NCBI GenBank assembly: GCA_903889965.1
Contig: CAISZM010000030.1
Span: 1-64,000, forward strand
Origin: an uncultured Elusimicrobia bacterium
GTDB taxonomy: Bacteria > Elusimicrobiota > Elusimicrobia > Elusimicrobiales > UBA9959
Reading direction: 5' to 3'
DNA length: 64,000 bases
Shown here: positions 39,035-48,760 of the stretch, in pieces
Layout: each line of letters starts with the position of its first letter
Position numbering within the stretch: position 1 is the stretch's first letter
Translations under genes and position numbers: made by a program
The notes under the pieces: model-generated
Databases searched by the model: none
What the model was told of the DNA's origin: nothing
What the model saw: only the letters and a program-made list of their open reading frames with translations

Positions 39035-39094
39035 GTATGCCGCCGGCCGTTTCCGGGCCGTCGGCCGCAGTACAGGCGGGGCGCTGCCGCCGGC

Positions 39095-39946
39095 CTATTT
39101 TCTTTCGCTGGGCCTGATCTCGTAAGTCTTCAGGTTGCTTTCGGTTATCGTGGTCCCTTCGGAAATAAGCCCTTCGGCCTTTAGATGCTCGACGGCGAAA
39201 ATGGGCACGGTTTTTAAAGTGACGAAATCCTTGCCCGTCGCCTCCCCAAGCAGCCCGATCGGGCGGTTGGTGCAGCTGTTTTTGAAGGTGTTATAGTATT
39301 CATGCGTGGGCATGACGGATTCCCGTATGGCGGCTTCGAGCATCTTCACCTTCTGCGCCATGGTTATGTGCAGGGGATAGATATCCAGCGGGCGCTTGCT
39401 GTAAGTAGCCTCGTAATCGGCGAAACTGGTCCAGGTGTTGAGGTCCCACAGCAACGGGTAATGGTCCTGCACGCCGAGCGTCAGAGGCCTGTACTTCTCG
39501 CCGTGCTTCTGCCAGGCTTCCACGCTCACGATCAGGCCTTTCAAGTTCCGCCCCTTCTGGTCCACCATGCCGCCCTTTTTGAACGCGAAGAGCAGGAAAC
39601 TGTGGCCGATATGTCCGCCTTCATAGCCCCAGTAAGCCTCGTCCAGCTGGCCGGCGTTAATGGACATCGTGTCCCAATCCCACACATAGTCGCCTGTCTC
39701 TTCGCCCCGTATGCCCTGTATGACATAGGTGCCGCCGGAGCCGGCAAGCTGCGTCGCCGGCCGCTGGCTATTGTCGTACTGGGAATATTTGTCTACCGGG
39801 GTGACCCCGGACGTAAGGTCGGGGACCGATACCGCCACATCCCTGGCGCCGGCTATAACCCCGCTTATATCGGTATTGAATTCCTGGGCTGAAACCGCCC
39901 CCGCCGCGAACATCAGCGCGTATACCGCGTATATTATGTTCTTCAT
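39095..39946 (-). CDS. Secreted protein, weakly DUF4105-like
   Basis: Signal peptide; EGGHIGHSFLLFAFKKGG and EYYNTFKNSCTNRPIGLLGEATG reminiscent of the DUF4105 Y..F..NCT pattern. Confidence 0.5.
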   Translation of the reverse strand: MKNIIYAVYALMFAAGAVSAQEFNTDISGVIAGARDVAVSVPDLTSGVTPVDKYSQYDNSQRPATQLAGSGGTYVIQGIRGEETGDYVWDWDTMSINAGQLDEAYWGYEGGHIGHSFLLFAFKKGGMVDQKGRNLKGLIVSVEAWQKHGEKYRPLTLGVQDHYPLLWDLNTWTSFADYEATYSKRPLDIYPLHITMAQKVKMLEAAIRESVMPTHEYYNTFKNSCTNRPIGLLGEATGKDFVTLKTVPIFAVEHLKAEGLISEGTTITESNLKTYEIRPSERK

Positions 39947-40164
39947 GTACCTCCTGATTATTATCCCGTTCCCGCTTTAGTTTGCTGCGCCGCCAGCCCT
40001 TCAACGGGCGGGCTATATTCCGGCACATATACTTTACCATGCGGGACGGCCGCCGGCATGAGAACAAAGGCCCGGGAAAACAAAAATAAAGACCCATGCC
40101 GGGCTAGGACTTATGAGCCCGAATCTTCCGCTATTGCGGGGGTTGAACGGGATGGGGGCAAAAA

Positions 40165-40193
40165 AAAAGCCCGGGCTGGCTGCCCGGGCTTTT
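40165..40193 (-). terminator. Rho-independent terminator downstream of topA
   Basis: aaaagcccgggc-tggct-gcccgggctttt; T-run when read on the minus strand. Confidence 0.85.
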
Positions 40194-40209
40194 CGCCGCC
40201 TTTGAGGCT

Positions 40210-42372
40210 TCAGGCCGGCTTGTTCCTGGAGCTTATCAGCCTTTCCACCTCTTCCGGTGTCGGCTGTTCTATATTCCGGCATTTAGGGAATCCGGAGCAG
40301 GCCAGGAAATAGCCGCGCGCGCTCTTGCGGAGCAGCATGGCGTTCTTATTGCACTTGGTGCAGATCTTCTCCGTCTTTATGGGCGCGAAATACTCCTGTT
40401 TGTTGCCTTCCTTATCCAGCGGCATTTTGCCTTTGCATTTGGGGAAACGGGAACAGGAGAGATATTTGCCGAAGCGGCTCTCGCGCTGTACCATCAGGCT
40501 GAGGCACAGGGGGCATTTTTCGTTGGTTTTCACAACGTTCGGGCGGGACTTGGTCATGTCCTTTTCCGCCTTGGCCAGTTCTACCGCGAAAGGCCCGTAA
40601 AAATCCCGCATGAACTTGACCCAGTCCATGTTGCCGTCGGCTATATCGTCCAGCTTGTCCTCTATGGAAGCGGTATAGGATATCTCCATGATATCCTTGA
40701 AGAAATCCTTCAGCTTCTCGGTGACCAGGGCGCCCAGCTCTGTGATAAGGAGCTTGCGGTCCTTCTCCCTGTTTATATAGCCGCGGTCAATAATGTTCTT
40801 TATGATGGCCGCGTAAGTCGAGGGACGGCCTATGCCGTGCTTCTCCAGGGTCTTTATGATGCTGGCCTCGTTGTAGTTCGGCGGCGGACTGGTCTTGTGC
40901 GCCTTGGTGGAAACGTCCTTCAGGGTTACAATGTCGCCCTCTTTCAGCGGCGGCAGTGAGGCCTGGCCTTCCTCGTCCTCGCCGGCCACCTCAACTTCCT
41001 TCTCTTCCATGTAGATCTTAAGGTAGCCTTCGAATTTCACCGTGCGCCCGCTGGTGCGCAGCACTGCGCGGCCCTTATCGTCCGAGAACTCCACGCTGAG
41101 CGAGTCAAAAATGGCCTCTTCCATCTGGCTTGCCATGAAACGGCGCCAGATCAGGTCGTAAAGCTTGGCCTGGTCCGAGTTCAGAAAACTCGCCACTTCC
41201 TCGGGCCTTTTGTAAGCCGCGGTGGGATGTATGGCCTCGTGGGCTTCCTGGGCGCCCTTCACCTTCTTAAGGTACATGGGCGGCTTGGCCGGGCAGAATT
41301 CCTTGCCGTAGGTTTCGGTGATGAACTTCGCGGCTTCTTTCTGCATTTCAGCGCTGACATTAAAAGAGTCCGTGCGCATATAAGTGATGAGGCCGGAGCG
41401 CTCGCCGCCCATCTCCACGCCTTCGTAAAGGCTCTGGGCCGTCTTCATGGTGCGGTCCGAGGAAAAACCAAGCTTGTTATATGCGTCCTGCTGCAGCGTG
41501 CTGGTGATGAAAGGAGGCTTCGGCTTCTGGCGAACGGCCTTGGCCTCCACCTTTGAAACCGTAAGCGTTGAATTGCGCAGGTGCGTGGCCGCCTCCACAG
41601 TATCCTCTATCTTCTTGAAGACGGAAGTCTTGTAGCGGTAATCCTCGGCGAAAAGCTTCAGCAGCACTGTCTGCTCCACCGCGGCGCCTTCCCAGCGCAC
41701 GAGCTTAGAGTCGAAATCCCTGGAATCGCCCTTCGCCAGCTTGGTGTCGACAGTATAATAGTCCTCTTCTTTGAAGGCGGCTATCTCTTTGGCGCGCTCG
41801 GCTATGAGCCGCACCGTTACCGACTGCACGCGCCCGGCCGAAAGGCCGCTCTTTATCTTGGACCAGAGCAGCGGCGAAAGCTTGTAGCCCACTATGCGGT
41901 CTATGATGCGGCGGGACTGCTGGGCATTGACCAGCGCCATGTCCAGGTCGCGGGGGCTCTTGAGGGATTCCTCGATCGCGGCCTTGGTGATCTCGTGGAA
42001 ACTGATGCGTTTAAAACCCGCCTCGGACTTGATAACCTCGCTCAGGTGCCAGCTGATGGCCTCGCCTTCGCGGTCGGGGTCGGTTGCCAGGTAGATAACG
42101 TCCGCGTTCCTGGCCAGGAGATTGAGTTCCGCTATTATCTTCTTGGCGCGCTCGACGGGCACGTACTTGGGTTCGAAATTGCCCTTTACGTCCACGCCCA
42201 GTTCGTCCTTCGGCAGGTCACGCACGTGTCCATAGGAGCTCCGTACGATATAATCGGAGTCAAGGAAGCGGCTTATGGTCTTTTCCTTGGTCGGAGACTC
42301 GACTATGACAAGGTGCTTCTTACCGGTTTTCACCGGCTTGGGGGCTTTTTTAGGTATGGTTTTTTCTGGCAT
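40210..42372 (-). CDS. topA: DNA topoisomerase I with C-terminal zinc-finger repeats
   Basis: HLVIVESPTKEKTISRFL, YLATDPDREGEAISWHL, GLITYMRTDSFNVS, C4 zinc motifs near the C-terminus; start trimmed to MPEKTIPKK. Confidence 0.97.
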   Translation of the reverse strand: MPEKTIPKKAPKPVKTGKKHLVIVESPTKEKTISRFLDSDYIVRSSYGHVRDLPKDELGVDVKGNFEPKYVPVERAKKIIAELNLLARNADVIYLATDPDREGEAISWHLSEVIKSEAGFKRISFHEITKAAIEESLKSPRDLDMALVNAQQSRRIIDRIVGYKLSPLLWSKIKSGLSAGRVQSVTVRLIAERAKEIAAFKEEDYYTVDTKLAKGDSRDFDSKLVRWEGAAVEQTVLLKLFAEDYRYKTSVFKKIEDTVEAATHLRNSTLTVSKVEAKAVRQKPKPPFITSTLQQDAYNKLGFSSDRTMKTAQSLYEGVEMGGERSGLITYMRTDSFNVSAEMQKEAAKFITETYGKEFCPAKPPMYLKKVKGAQEAHEAIHPTAAYKRPEEVASFLNSDQAKLYDLIWRRFMASQMEEAIFDSLSVEFSDDKGRAVLRTSGRTVKFEGYLKIYMEEKEVEVAGEDEEGQASLPPLKEGDIVTLKDVSTKAHKTSPPPNYNEASIIKTLEKHGIGRPSTYAAIIKNIIDRGYINREKDRKLLITELGALVTEKLKDFFKDIMEISYTASIEDKLDDIADGNMDWVKFMRDFYGPFAVELAKAEKDMTKSRPNVVKTNEKCPLCLSLMVQRESRFGKYLSCSRFPKCKGKMPLDKEGNKQEYFAPIKTEKICTKCNKNAMLLRKSARGYFLACSGFPKCRNIEQPTPEEVERLISSRNKPA

Positions 42373-42467
42373 GGCGATATCTATGATATTATATTCCGTC
42401 TTATAAGGCAAAAGCTGGCGGCAATGACGGCCGGGACAAGAGCCCCTTCCGGCCGCCTCTCTCCCAC

Positions 42468-43598
42468 CTATAAATTTTTATTATACCGGCCGCCCCGCGA
42501 GATCACAAGCGAGGAGGCCTCCAGTTCGAAAAGCGCGGCGGCGGCCCGCTGCACCGGCCAGTCAAGCTTTATTGTAACCTCGTCCGCGCTTAGCCCCCCG
42601 CTCTCCCCGGAGATGGCAGAGTAGGACTCCAGGGCGTCTGGAGAAAGCCCTTTAAGCGCCGCGGGCGGGGCGTACACTGATTCCGGGATGGAGCCGCGTT
42701 TAACCCCGGGCAGGGCTTCGTCCGGGAAACATGAAATAATATCCGCGCCGCACTCCGCGGGATAGGCCCCGTTCTTTATGAGGTAGTTGGGGCCGCGGCT
42801 GGCCGGGGAATCTATGGGCCCGGGCACCGCCAGCACCTCCCGCCCCTGGTCAAGGGCGAAACGCGCCGTGATAAGGGCGCCCGATTCGAAACCTCCCTCG
42901 ACTACAACGACCGCCAGCGAAAGCCCTGAGATTATCCGGTTGCGCCGCGGGAAATTGGGCGGCAGCGGTCCTTTATCTAGCGGGAACTCCGAAACAAGGG
43001 CTCCCCCCGACCCGACGATCGTTTCGGCCAGCCGTTTATTCTCGTCCGGGTAGATGCAGTTAAGGCCGGAGCCCAGCGCCGCCCAGGTCGCGCCTCCTGA
43101 CTCCACTGCGGCCTTATGAGCGGAGGTATCTATACCCCTGGCGAGCCCGCTGGCCACGGCAACCCCCGCGCCGGCCAACTCAGCTGCCAGCCGGGCGGCC
43201 ACCCGTAACCCGTAGGCCGTTGCCTTGCGTGTGCCGACAATGGCGGCCGCAGGCGCCGGCTTCAGCTCGCCGCGCACATACAGGACCAGCGGAGGATCGT
43301 ATATTTTTTTAAGCAGTTCAGGGTAAACCGGGTCGAGGACCGTAAGAACGGAGATACCGGATTTCCGGGCGGCCTCGAGCTCTTTTTCAGGATCGGCCGA
43401 GGCCGCTTGGGCGGCAAGGCGCTGCGCCGTTTCCAGCATCACCCCGCCCTGGGCGGCCAGCTCCTCAGGGGGCCTTTTAAGCAGTTCCGCCGCCCCGCCG
43501 TAAATATCTATAAGGCGCAGCAGCCAGTCGCTCCTGTGGCAGGCGAAGAAATTCAGCCTAACGCGCGCCAGCTTTTCAGTTTCCGCAGAAACCCCCAT
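42468..43598 (-). CDS. dprA: DNA processing protein DprA
   Basis: AAIVGTRKATAYGLRVAARLAAELAGAGVAVASGLARGIDTSAHKAAVESGG; FPRRNRIISGLSLAVVVVEG. Confidence 0.95.
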   Translation of the reverse strand: MGVSAETEKLARVRLNFFACHRSDWLLRLIDIYGGAAELLKRPPEELAAQGGVMLETAQRLAAQAASADPEKELEAARKSGISVLTVLDPVYPELLKKIYDPPLVLYVRGELKPAPAAAIVGTRKATAYGLRVAARLAAELAGAGVAVASGLARGIDTSAHKAAVESGGATWAALGSGLNCIYPDENKRLAETIVGSGGALVSEFPLDKGPLPPNFPRRNRIISGLSLAVVVVEGGFESGALITARFALDQGREVLAVPGPIDSPASRGPNYLIKNGAYPAECGADIISCFPDEALPGVKRGSIPESVYAPPAALKGLSPDALESYSAISGESGGLSADEVTIKLDWPVQRAAAALFELEASSLVISRGGRYNKNL

Positions 43599-43611
43599 AC
43601 TTCCCCCGGGG

Positions 43612-44433
43612 CTACCTTTTCTTGACCAGCTGGTCCTTGGTGACGGCCGTAGTGTAATCCAGCACTGTGGCTTTTACCACGGAACCTCTCACGCTGAGCA
43701 CCTCAAGGAGGCCCGTACTTTGTATTTCGCGGCCTATTTTTTTGCCCGCCTTATCCCGCGCGGCGCCGCCCTTCAGATAGGAAACCAGGTAGTCGCCCTG
43801 CCTGACGATATCCGGTTTGTTCATTGATACGGTGACCACAGAGCCCCTGGTAGAAAAGCTGTCCGCCATGCTTTCATCGTCGCCTTTTTCCTTGCCCGTG
43901 ATGATCCCGTCCGGCCTCCAGCCGTCCGCGACCACGGCGCCGGCGGAACCCCACTCCTTCTGGTGTTCGGGCAGCTCCTCGGAAAGATCGTCCGCTTCGA
44001 AGGCGGGCAGTTCCTCTTTGATCTGGTCGGGCGCTTCGGCCCTGACCGCCGCGGCGGCCGGAGCGGCGGGACCATCTTCCCTCGCGTACGGGATATCTGA
44101 AGCGGTGAATTCAGCTTCCTTGGCGGTATCGACTTCCCCCGCGAAAGACTCCCTCATCTCCTGGTTAAGCCCTTCGCCCAGGTCCGGGATGATAAGCTCT
44201 TCGCTGGGATAGATCCGGTCCGGGTTTGAAACAGTGTCAAGGTTGGCGTTGTATATCTTCCCCCATTTATAGGGGTCATTGTAGTACCTGCCGGAAAGGC
44301 CCCACAGAGTGTCGCCTGTGGTCACGACATGGGTCCTGTTGGCTGGGATATTCTCGCCGGCAGCAGCGCCCTGCTGGGCCTGAAGCAGCGCCGGACAGCA
44401 GGCCAGGATCGCGGTTAATATGAACTTTTTCAT
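43612..44433 (-). CDS. Secreted LysM domain protein
   Basis: HVVTTGDTLWGLSGRYYNDPYKWGKIYNANLDTVSNPDRIYPSEELIIP. Confidence 0.88.
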   Translation of the reverse strand: MKKFILTAILACCPALLQAQQGAAAGENIPANRTHVVTTGDTLWGLSGRYYNDPYKWGKIYNANLDTVSNPDRIYPSEELIIPDLGEGLNQEMRESFAGEVDTAKEAEFTASDIPYAREDGPAAPAAAAVRAEAPDQIKEELPAFEADDLSEELPEHQKEWGSAGAVVADGWRPDGIITGKEKGDDESMADSFSTRGSVVTVSMNKPDIVRQGDYLVSYLKGGAARDKAGKKIGREIQSTGLLEVLSVRGSVVKATVLDYTTAVTKDQLVKKR

Positions 44434-44451
44434 TGTGTCCTCCATTAATGT

Positions 44452-45987
44452 CTAAATTCCGGTGGCCAGCCCCGAAGCCCTGTCGAGCATACGGTACTGC
44501 ACGGCTTCTATCACGTGCTCCCGCTTAAGGGCGGGGACGCCTTCCAGGTCCGCTATGGTGCGGGCTATCTTGAGTATTTTATCAAGCGACCGCGCCGAGA
44601 AGCCCAGCTTATTCATCGCCGTTTCCAGGACCGAAGCCGCGCCCTCGGGCAGGGCGCAATGCAGGCGCAGCTCCGCGCCCGTCATGAAGGCGTTGGCCCT
44701 GGTGCCGCCCTTAAATCGCCCGCGCTGTATTTCTATGGCCTTCAGGACGCGTCCGGCGACCGCAGATGAAGGCTCTCCTTTCGGCAGCGACTCCCAGTCG
44801 GAGTATTTCACGGCCGAAAGCTGCACCTGCAGGTCTATACGGTCCAATATGGGGCCCGATACCCGGGAGCGGTATTTGTGTACCTGCAGCGGCGTGCAGG
44901 CGCACTCGCGCGTTGGATGCCCGAGGTAGCCGCACGGGCAGGGGTTCATCGCGGCCACCATGAGGAAGCGCGCCGGATAGGCCACGCTTTCCTTCACCCT
45001 GGAAACGGTCACTTTCCACGCTTCAAGAGGCTCGCGCAGCGCCTCTATCGCCGGCCTGGAGAACTCCGGGAATTCATCCAGGAAAAGCACCCCGTTATGC
45101 GCCAGGGAAACCTCCCCCGGCCTTGGGCTGGAACCGCCGCCGATAAGCGCGGCATCGGAGATGGTATGGTGGGGTTCCCGGAATGGCCTTTCGCTTACAA
45201 GGCGCCCCGCGGCGCCAAGACCGCTGATGGAATAAAGCTTCGTCGTTTCAAGCGCCTCATCGAAGGTCATGGGCGGCAGCAGCGCACCGAAGCGTTTGGC
45301 CAGCATGCTCTTTCCGGCTCCGGGAGGACCGACAAGGATTATGTTGTGGAAGCCGGCGGCGGCTATTTCCATAGCGCGTTTTGCGAAAGCCTGGCCCTTT
45401 ACCTCGCTCATATCGGGGATCTGGTCCGCCGCCGGTTTGCGTTCCGGGGCCGCCGCACAGCATTCCAGTTCCCCCTCGCCCGCCAGCCAGGCCGCGACGC
45501 CCTTAAGCGTGGAAGCCGCCAGGCACTTGACGCCGGAAACGGCCGCCTCCGCGGAATTGCCCGCGGGAACTACGGCGGTCGCCCCCAGGCCCTTGAGGGC
45601 AAGAAGCATCGGCAGCACTCCGGCCACCGGCCTTACAGCGCCGTCCAGGGCCAGCTCGCCTATAAAGAACGTATCGCCCATCCTGGCAGCGGCCTTTTGC
45701 CCAATTTTCCCGGAGGCGGCGAGGACGCCCAGCGCTATGGGCAGGTCGAAATGCGTGCCGGTTTTTTTAATTTCCGCGGGAGCGAGGTTTACCGTTATGC
45801 GCTTCGAGGGAAAATCAAAGCCGGAGTTCCGCACGGCGGCCACCACGCGGTCCTTGGCCTCCTTAACGGCTGCGTCGGGCAGGCCTACCACGACGTAGGC
45901 TGGCAGGCCCGAGGCTATGTAAACCTCGGCGCTTACCTCCCTTCCGTCTATGCCCTTAAGGCACAGTGTGCGCAACTTGGATAACAT
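44452..45987 (-). CDS. comM: YifB/ComM-family Mg-chelatase-like AAA+ ATPase
   Basis: GPPGAGKSMLAKRF, HHTISDAALIGGGSSPRPGEVSLAHNGVLFLDEFPEF, AAMNPCPCGYLG. Confidence 0.95.
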   Translation of the reverse strand: MLSKLRTLCLKGIDGREVSAEVYIASGLPAYVVVGLPDAAVKEAKDRVVAAVRNSGFDFPSKRITVNLAPAEIKKTGTHFDLPIALGVLAASGKIGQKAAARMGDTFFIGELALDGAVRPVAGVLPMLLALKGLGATAVVPAGNSAEAAVSGVKCLAASTLKGVAAWLAGEGELECCAAAPERKPAADQIPDMSEVKGQAFAKRAMEIAAAGFHNIILVGPPGAGKSMLAKRFGALLPPMTFDEALETTKLYSISGLGAAGRLVSERPFREPHHTISDAALIGGGSSPRPGEVSLAHNGVLFLDEFPEFSRPAIEALREPLEAWKVTVSRVKESVAYPARFLMVAAMNPCPCGYLGHPTRECACTPLQVHKYRSRVSGPILDRIDLQVQLSAVKYSDWESLPKGEPSSAVAGRVLKAIEIQRGRFKGGTRANAFMTGAELRLHCALPEGAASVLETAMNKLGFSARSLDKILKIARTIADLEGVPALKREHVIEAVQYRMLDRASGLATGI

Positions 45988-46038
45988 AAAAGCACATTCC
46001 CGCGCGCGGCCGTAAAGCGGAACGGGTCCGCGGCCGGC

Positions 46039-46977
46039 TTATTTAGCCATCCGGCAGATGTCGCCCGATTTGGCCGAAGCGCCTGACTTGTCGAACCGCG
46101 CCGCTGCGCAGTCTCCGGCGTCGCCGCACGGGCCGGTAACTTCGGCGCGGCCGAGATAATTCTCCACATGTCCTATTACCAGGTTGGAGCGCGGATCGCG
46201 TATCTCGGAGCCCTGGGCGTAACAGTCAAGCTTCATGCCGGCCATAACCCCGGACTCCTGCCCGGCGTTCAGGTATATCTGGCCGGGGGCCGGGGCGGCC
46301 GCTATCATGCAGGACCAGGCCTTTTTGTTGAGCTGGCTCGAAATATTTGTCACAAATTGCACCAGCGCGGCGCGCAGCGCCTCTCCCTCGAGAGTCTCGT
46401 CGTAACCGCCTTTCGTACCCATGCCGAGGAAGGACCCCTTGGTGGATTTCGCCTCACCCTTGCCGGAATCAGCAAGTATGATACGGCCGTCCTGCACGTC
46501 GATCAGCCTTATGTCGACCGTTACGTCGGCCACCTGCCGCTTGGACTGCGTCAGCAGGTAATCGGAGCCCTCTTTCTTTACGCCGAACTGTGAAATGGAC
46601 CCCACCACTATGGCCTCGAGGCCCAGCAGCTGCCCCATCTTGGCGGCGGTCTGGGGATCGGTCATCCCCTGGCCCTGGAGCTTCTGCTCCTCCATTATCT
46701 TGTTGATACGGTCGCGCTCGACCACTATGAATTTACCGGACTTGACCAGCTCGGTGACCAGTATGTCCGAGGCGGCTCCCCCCAGACGTCCCTGCCCGTA
46801 AGCCGACTTGTTTTCGAACTCGACCACGCCTATGCGCCGTTTAGGGCCGGTATATTTCGAATTCACCTGTTCCGTCTCGTTTACGCTCAGCGCCTGCTGG
46901 GTCTTGACCGACTTTGAAGGGGCGCAGGCCGCCATGAAGACCGCCGCCGCTGCAACCAGAAGTTTTTTACCGTTCAT
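46039..46977 (-). CDS. CsgG/HfaB-family lipoprotein
   Basis: RRIGVVEFENKSAYGQGRLGGAASDILVTELVKSGKFIVVERDRINKIMEEQKLQGQGMTDPQTAAKMGQLLGLEAIVVGSISQF; lipobox AAC. Confidence 0.9.
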   Translation of the reverse strand: MNGKKLLVAAAAVFMAACAPSKSVKTQQALSVNETEQVNSKYTGPKRRIGVVEFENKSAYGQGRLGGAASDILVTELVKSGKFIVVERDRINKIMEEQKLQGQGMTDPQTAAKMGQLLGLEAIVVGSISQFGVKKEGSDYLLTQSKRQVADVTVDIRLIDVQDGRIILADSGKGEAKSTKGSFLGMGTKGGYDETLEGEALRAALVQFVTNISSQLNKKAWSCMIAAAPAPGQIYLNAGQESGVMAGMKLDCYAQGSEIRDPRSNLVIGHVENYLGRAEVTGPCGDAGDCAAARFDKSGASAKSGDICRMAK

Positions 46978-47010
46978 TTTTTTACCTCCGTCCGAATTAT
47001 GTCAGCTCAC

Positions 47011-47622
47011 TTACCTGCGCGGCAGGCCGTCCAGGGCCTGCCAGGCGGCCTTTTCCGCCTCACGCTTCAAAGGCACCTTCATCATATTGTCCGCCAGTTT
47101 GATTGCCATCTGCTCCACGAAAGCCCTGGTCGCTTCATCCCGGTCCAGGTACACCTTGATATCCTTGCCTGAACCTGAACCTTCGTAAAGGGTTTCCCCG
47201 GTGGCGGCCGAGACCAGCTTTACTTTCAGGGCCGCGGACTTGCGTATGACGAAACCGAGGTTCTGGAAATTAAAATCCTCCACTTCGCCGTAACAGAGCA
47301 GGTCGACGCCCAGCGCCGCGCCGATGTCCTTCGGCTTCACTCCTCCGGTCTGCCCGCCTTCCGAGATCCCCAAAGCTGAAAGTTTTGTATCAACATCAGC
47401 CGCCGGCAGGGGCGCGTATCCCCTTAAGGATAAATTTTCTGCCGCCAGCTTGCGCATTACGTCCGGCGCGCTTATATCCACCGCCTGGCTGTCAAAGGGC
47501 AGTACGGCCACTCTTAAGTCCGCGGCGGCGCTTAACGCGGGCGACACGAGATAGGCCGGTTTGACCGCGCAGGCGCAGGCCGCCGTCAGCAGCGCCATAG
47601 GTATCAGGAGACTGCGCGCCAT
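47011..47622 (-). CDS. GNA1162/DUF799-like lipoprotein
   Basis: Lipobox LTAAC; LRVAVLPFDSQAVDISAPDVMRKLAAENLSLRGYAPLP..DIGAALGVDLLCYGEVEDF; next to CsgG-like gene. Confidence 0.65.
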   Translation of the reverse strand: MARSLLIPMALLTAACACAVKPAYLVSPALSAAADLRVAVLPFDSQAVDISAPDVMRKLAAENLSLRGYAPLPAADVDTKLSALGISEGGQTGGVKPKDIGAALGVDLLCYGEVEDFNFQNLGFVIRKSAALKVKLVSAATGETLYEGSGSGKDIKVYLDRDEATRAFVEQMAIKLADNMMKVPLKREAEKAAWQALDGLPRR

Positions 47623-47625
47623 GGC

Positions 47626-48726
47626 TTACCTGGCCAGCGAAAATGAGACTTCCCGGGCGGCTACCCCGTCCAACTGAAGTCCAAGCGAGTCTCCCTTCAG
47701 CACGAAGCTCGCGAACTCCTGGGGGTCCGGCCGGAGCGGTATCACGTCGAAATACGCCGTACCGTCCGAGTAACTGTCCAGGCGCAGGCCCTTCAGGCCG
47801 AAACCCAGCAGTTCCGCCTTGAGTTTTTCCAGGGTTTCAAATCCGTCCAGCCCGGCTACCTTGAGCCGTATCAGGGACTCCGGTTTCACCAGCCTGTCCG
47901 TCTTGACCGCGGTTTCATGCGCAAGCAGCTCGCCCGCGGCCGCCAGCGCTTTTTCAAAAGAGGCGGTCTCGGAAGAATCCACGGCATTAGCCTGGCTGGA
48001 GAGATTAAAAAGCAGTTTCCCGGATTTGGCGTCATAAACCCTGACGGAGGCTTCCGCCGTGGAAGGGTAAAAACCGGTGCTGAGGCCGGAGCCGGAGGCG
48101 CTGGCGGAAGCGGAGGCGGAAAACAACAGGTCCGCGCCGGAGGAGGCGGCCGCGCTCAACAGCAGGTTATCCGGCCCAGCCGGCACAGCTCCCGCGCGCG
48201 TGAACGGGAAATCCTTTATGCTGAGGACAGAACGTTTAACAAAAGCTTCCTTGAAGGCCTTAAGAAAGGCGGGAGCCGGAGCACCGCGGAACGCCAGGGC
48301 GGCCGAAGTGCCGGCTGCCGAGGGCCTGGGAAGGGAGCCACGGAGGTCTGCCGCCACCCTGGAATGATAAACCCACACTTTTTCCCTTACACGGTATGAG
48401 TCGCCGTCCCGGCTTTCATAAATTATCTTATGCTTCGCCACGTAAAGGCCGGCGTTGGCGAGCAGGCCGCTGTCCAGACGGGAATAATTTTCGGCCATGG
48501 AGGTCTCATCCATAAAAAGCTCCGCTACCCTGCGCACGGCCGCCTTCTCGGCTTCCATGCCTGCGCGCTCCCTTGATATAGCAAGGTCCCTGGAGTCGAA
48601 ATCGGCAGAGCCTTCCGCCGTCACCGCCTCCGGGGACGCCTTGTCCGGGTTAAGCGAGGGCGCGTGGGCGCAGGCGCCCAGCGCCGCCAGAGCGGCCGAT
48701 AGTATCATTGCAGTGTATATTTTCAT
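47626..48726 (-). CDS. LPP20-like/LPS-associated-type lipoprotein (hypothetical)
   Basis: Lipobox LGAC; EGSADFDSRDLAISRERAGMEAEKAAVRRVAELF resembles LPP20-type N-termini. Confidence 0.5.
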   Translation of the reverse strand: MKIYTAMILSAALAALGACAHAPSLNPDKASPEAVTAEGSADFDSRDLAISRERAGMEAEKAAVRRVAELFMDETSMAENYSRLDSGLLANAGLYVAKHKIIYESRDGDSYRVREKVWVYHSRVAADLRGSLPRPSAAGTSAALAFRGAPAPAFLKAFKEAFVKRSVLSIKDFPFTRAGAVPAGPDNLLLSAAASSGADLLFSASASASASGSGLSTGFYPSTAEASVRVYDAKSGKLLFNLSSQANAVDSSETASFEKALAAAGELLAHETAVKTDRLVKPESLIRLKVAGLDGFETLEKLKAELLGFGLKGLRLDSYSDGTAYFDVIPLRPDPQEFASFVLKGDSLGLQLDGVAAREVSFSLAR

Positions 48727-48760
48727 GTTGCCCCCTGTGCGGCCCTACGGCGGCCGAGGT

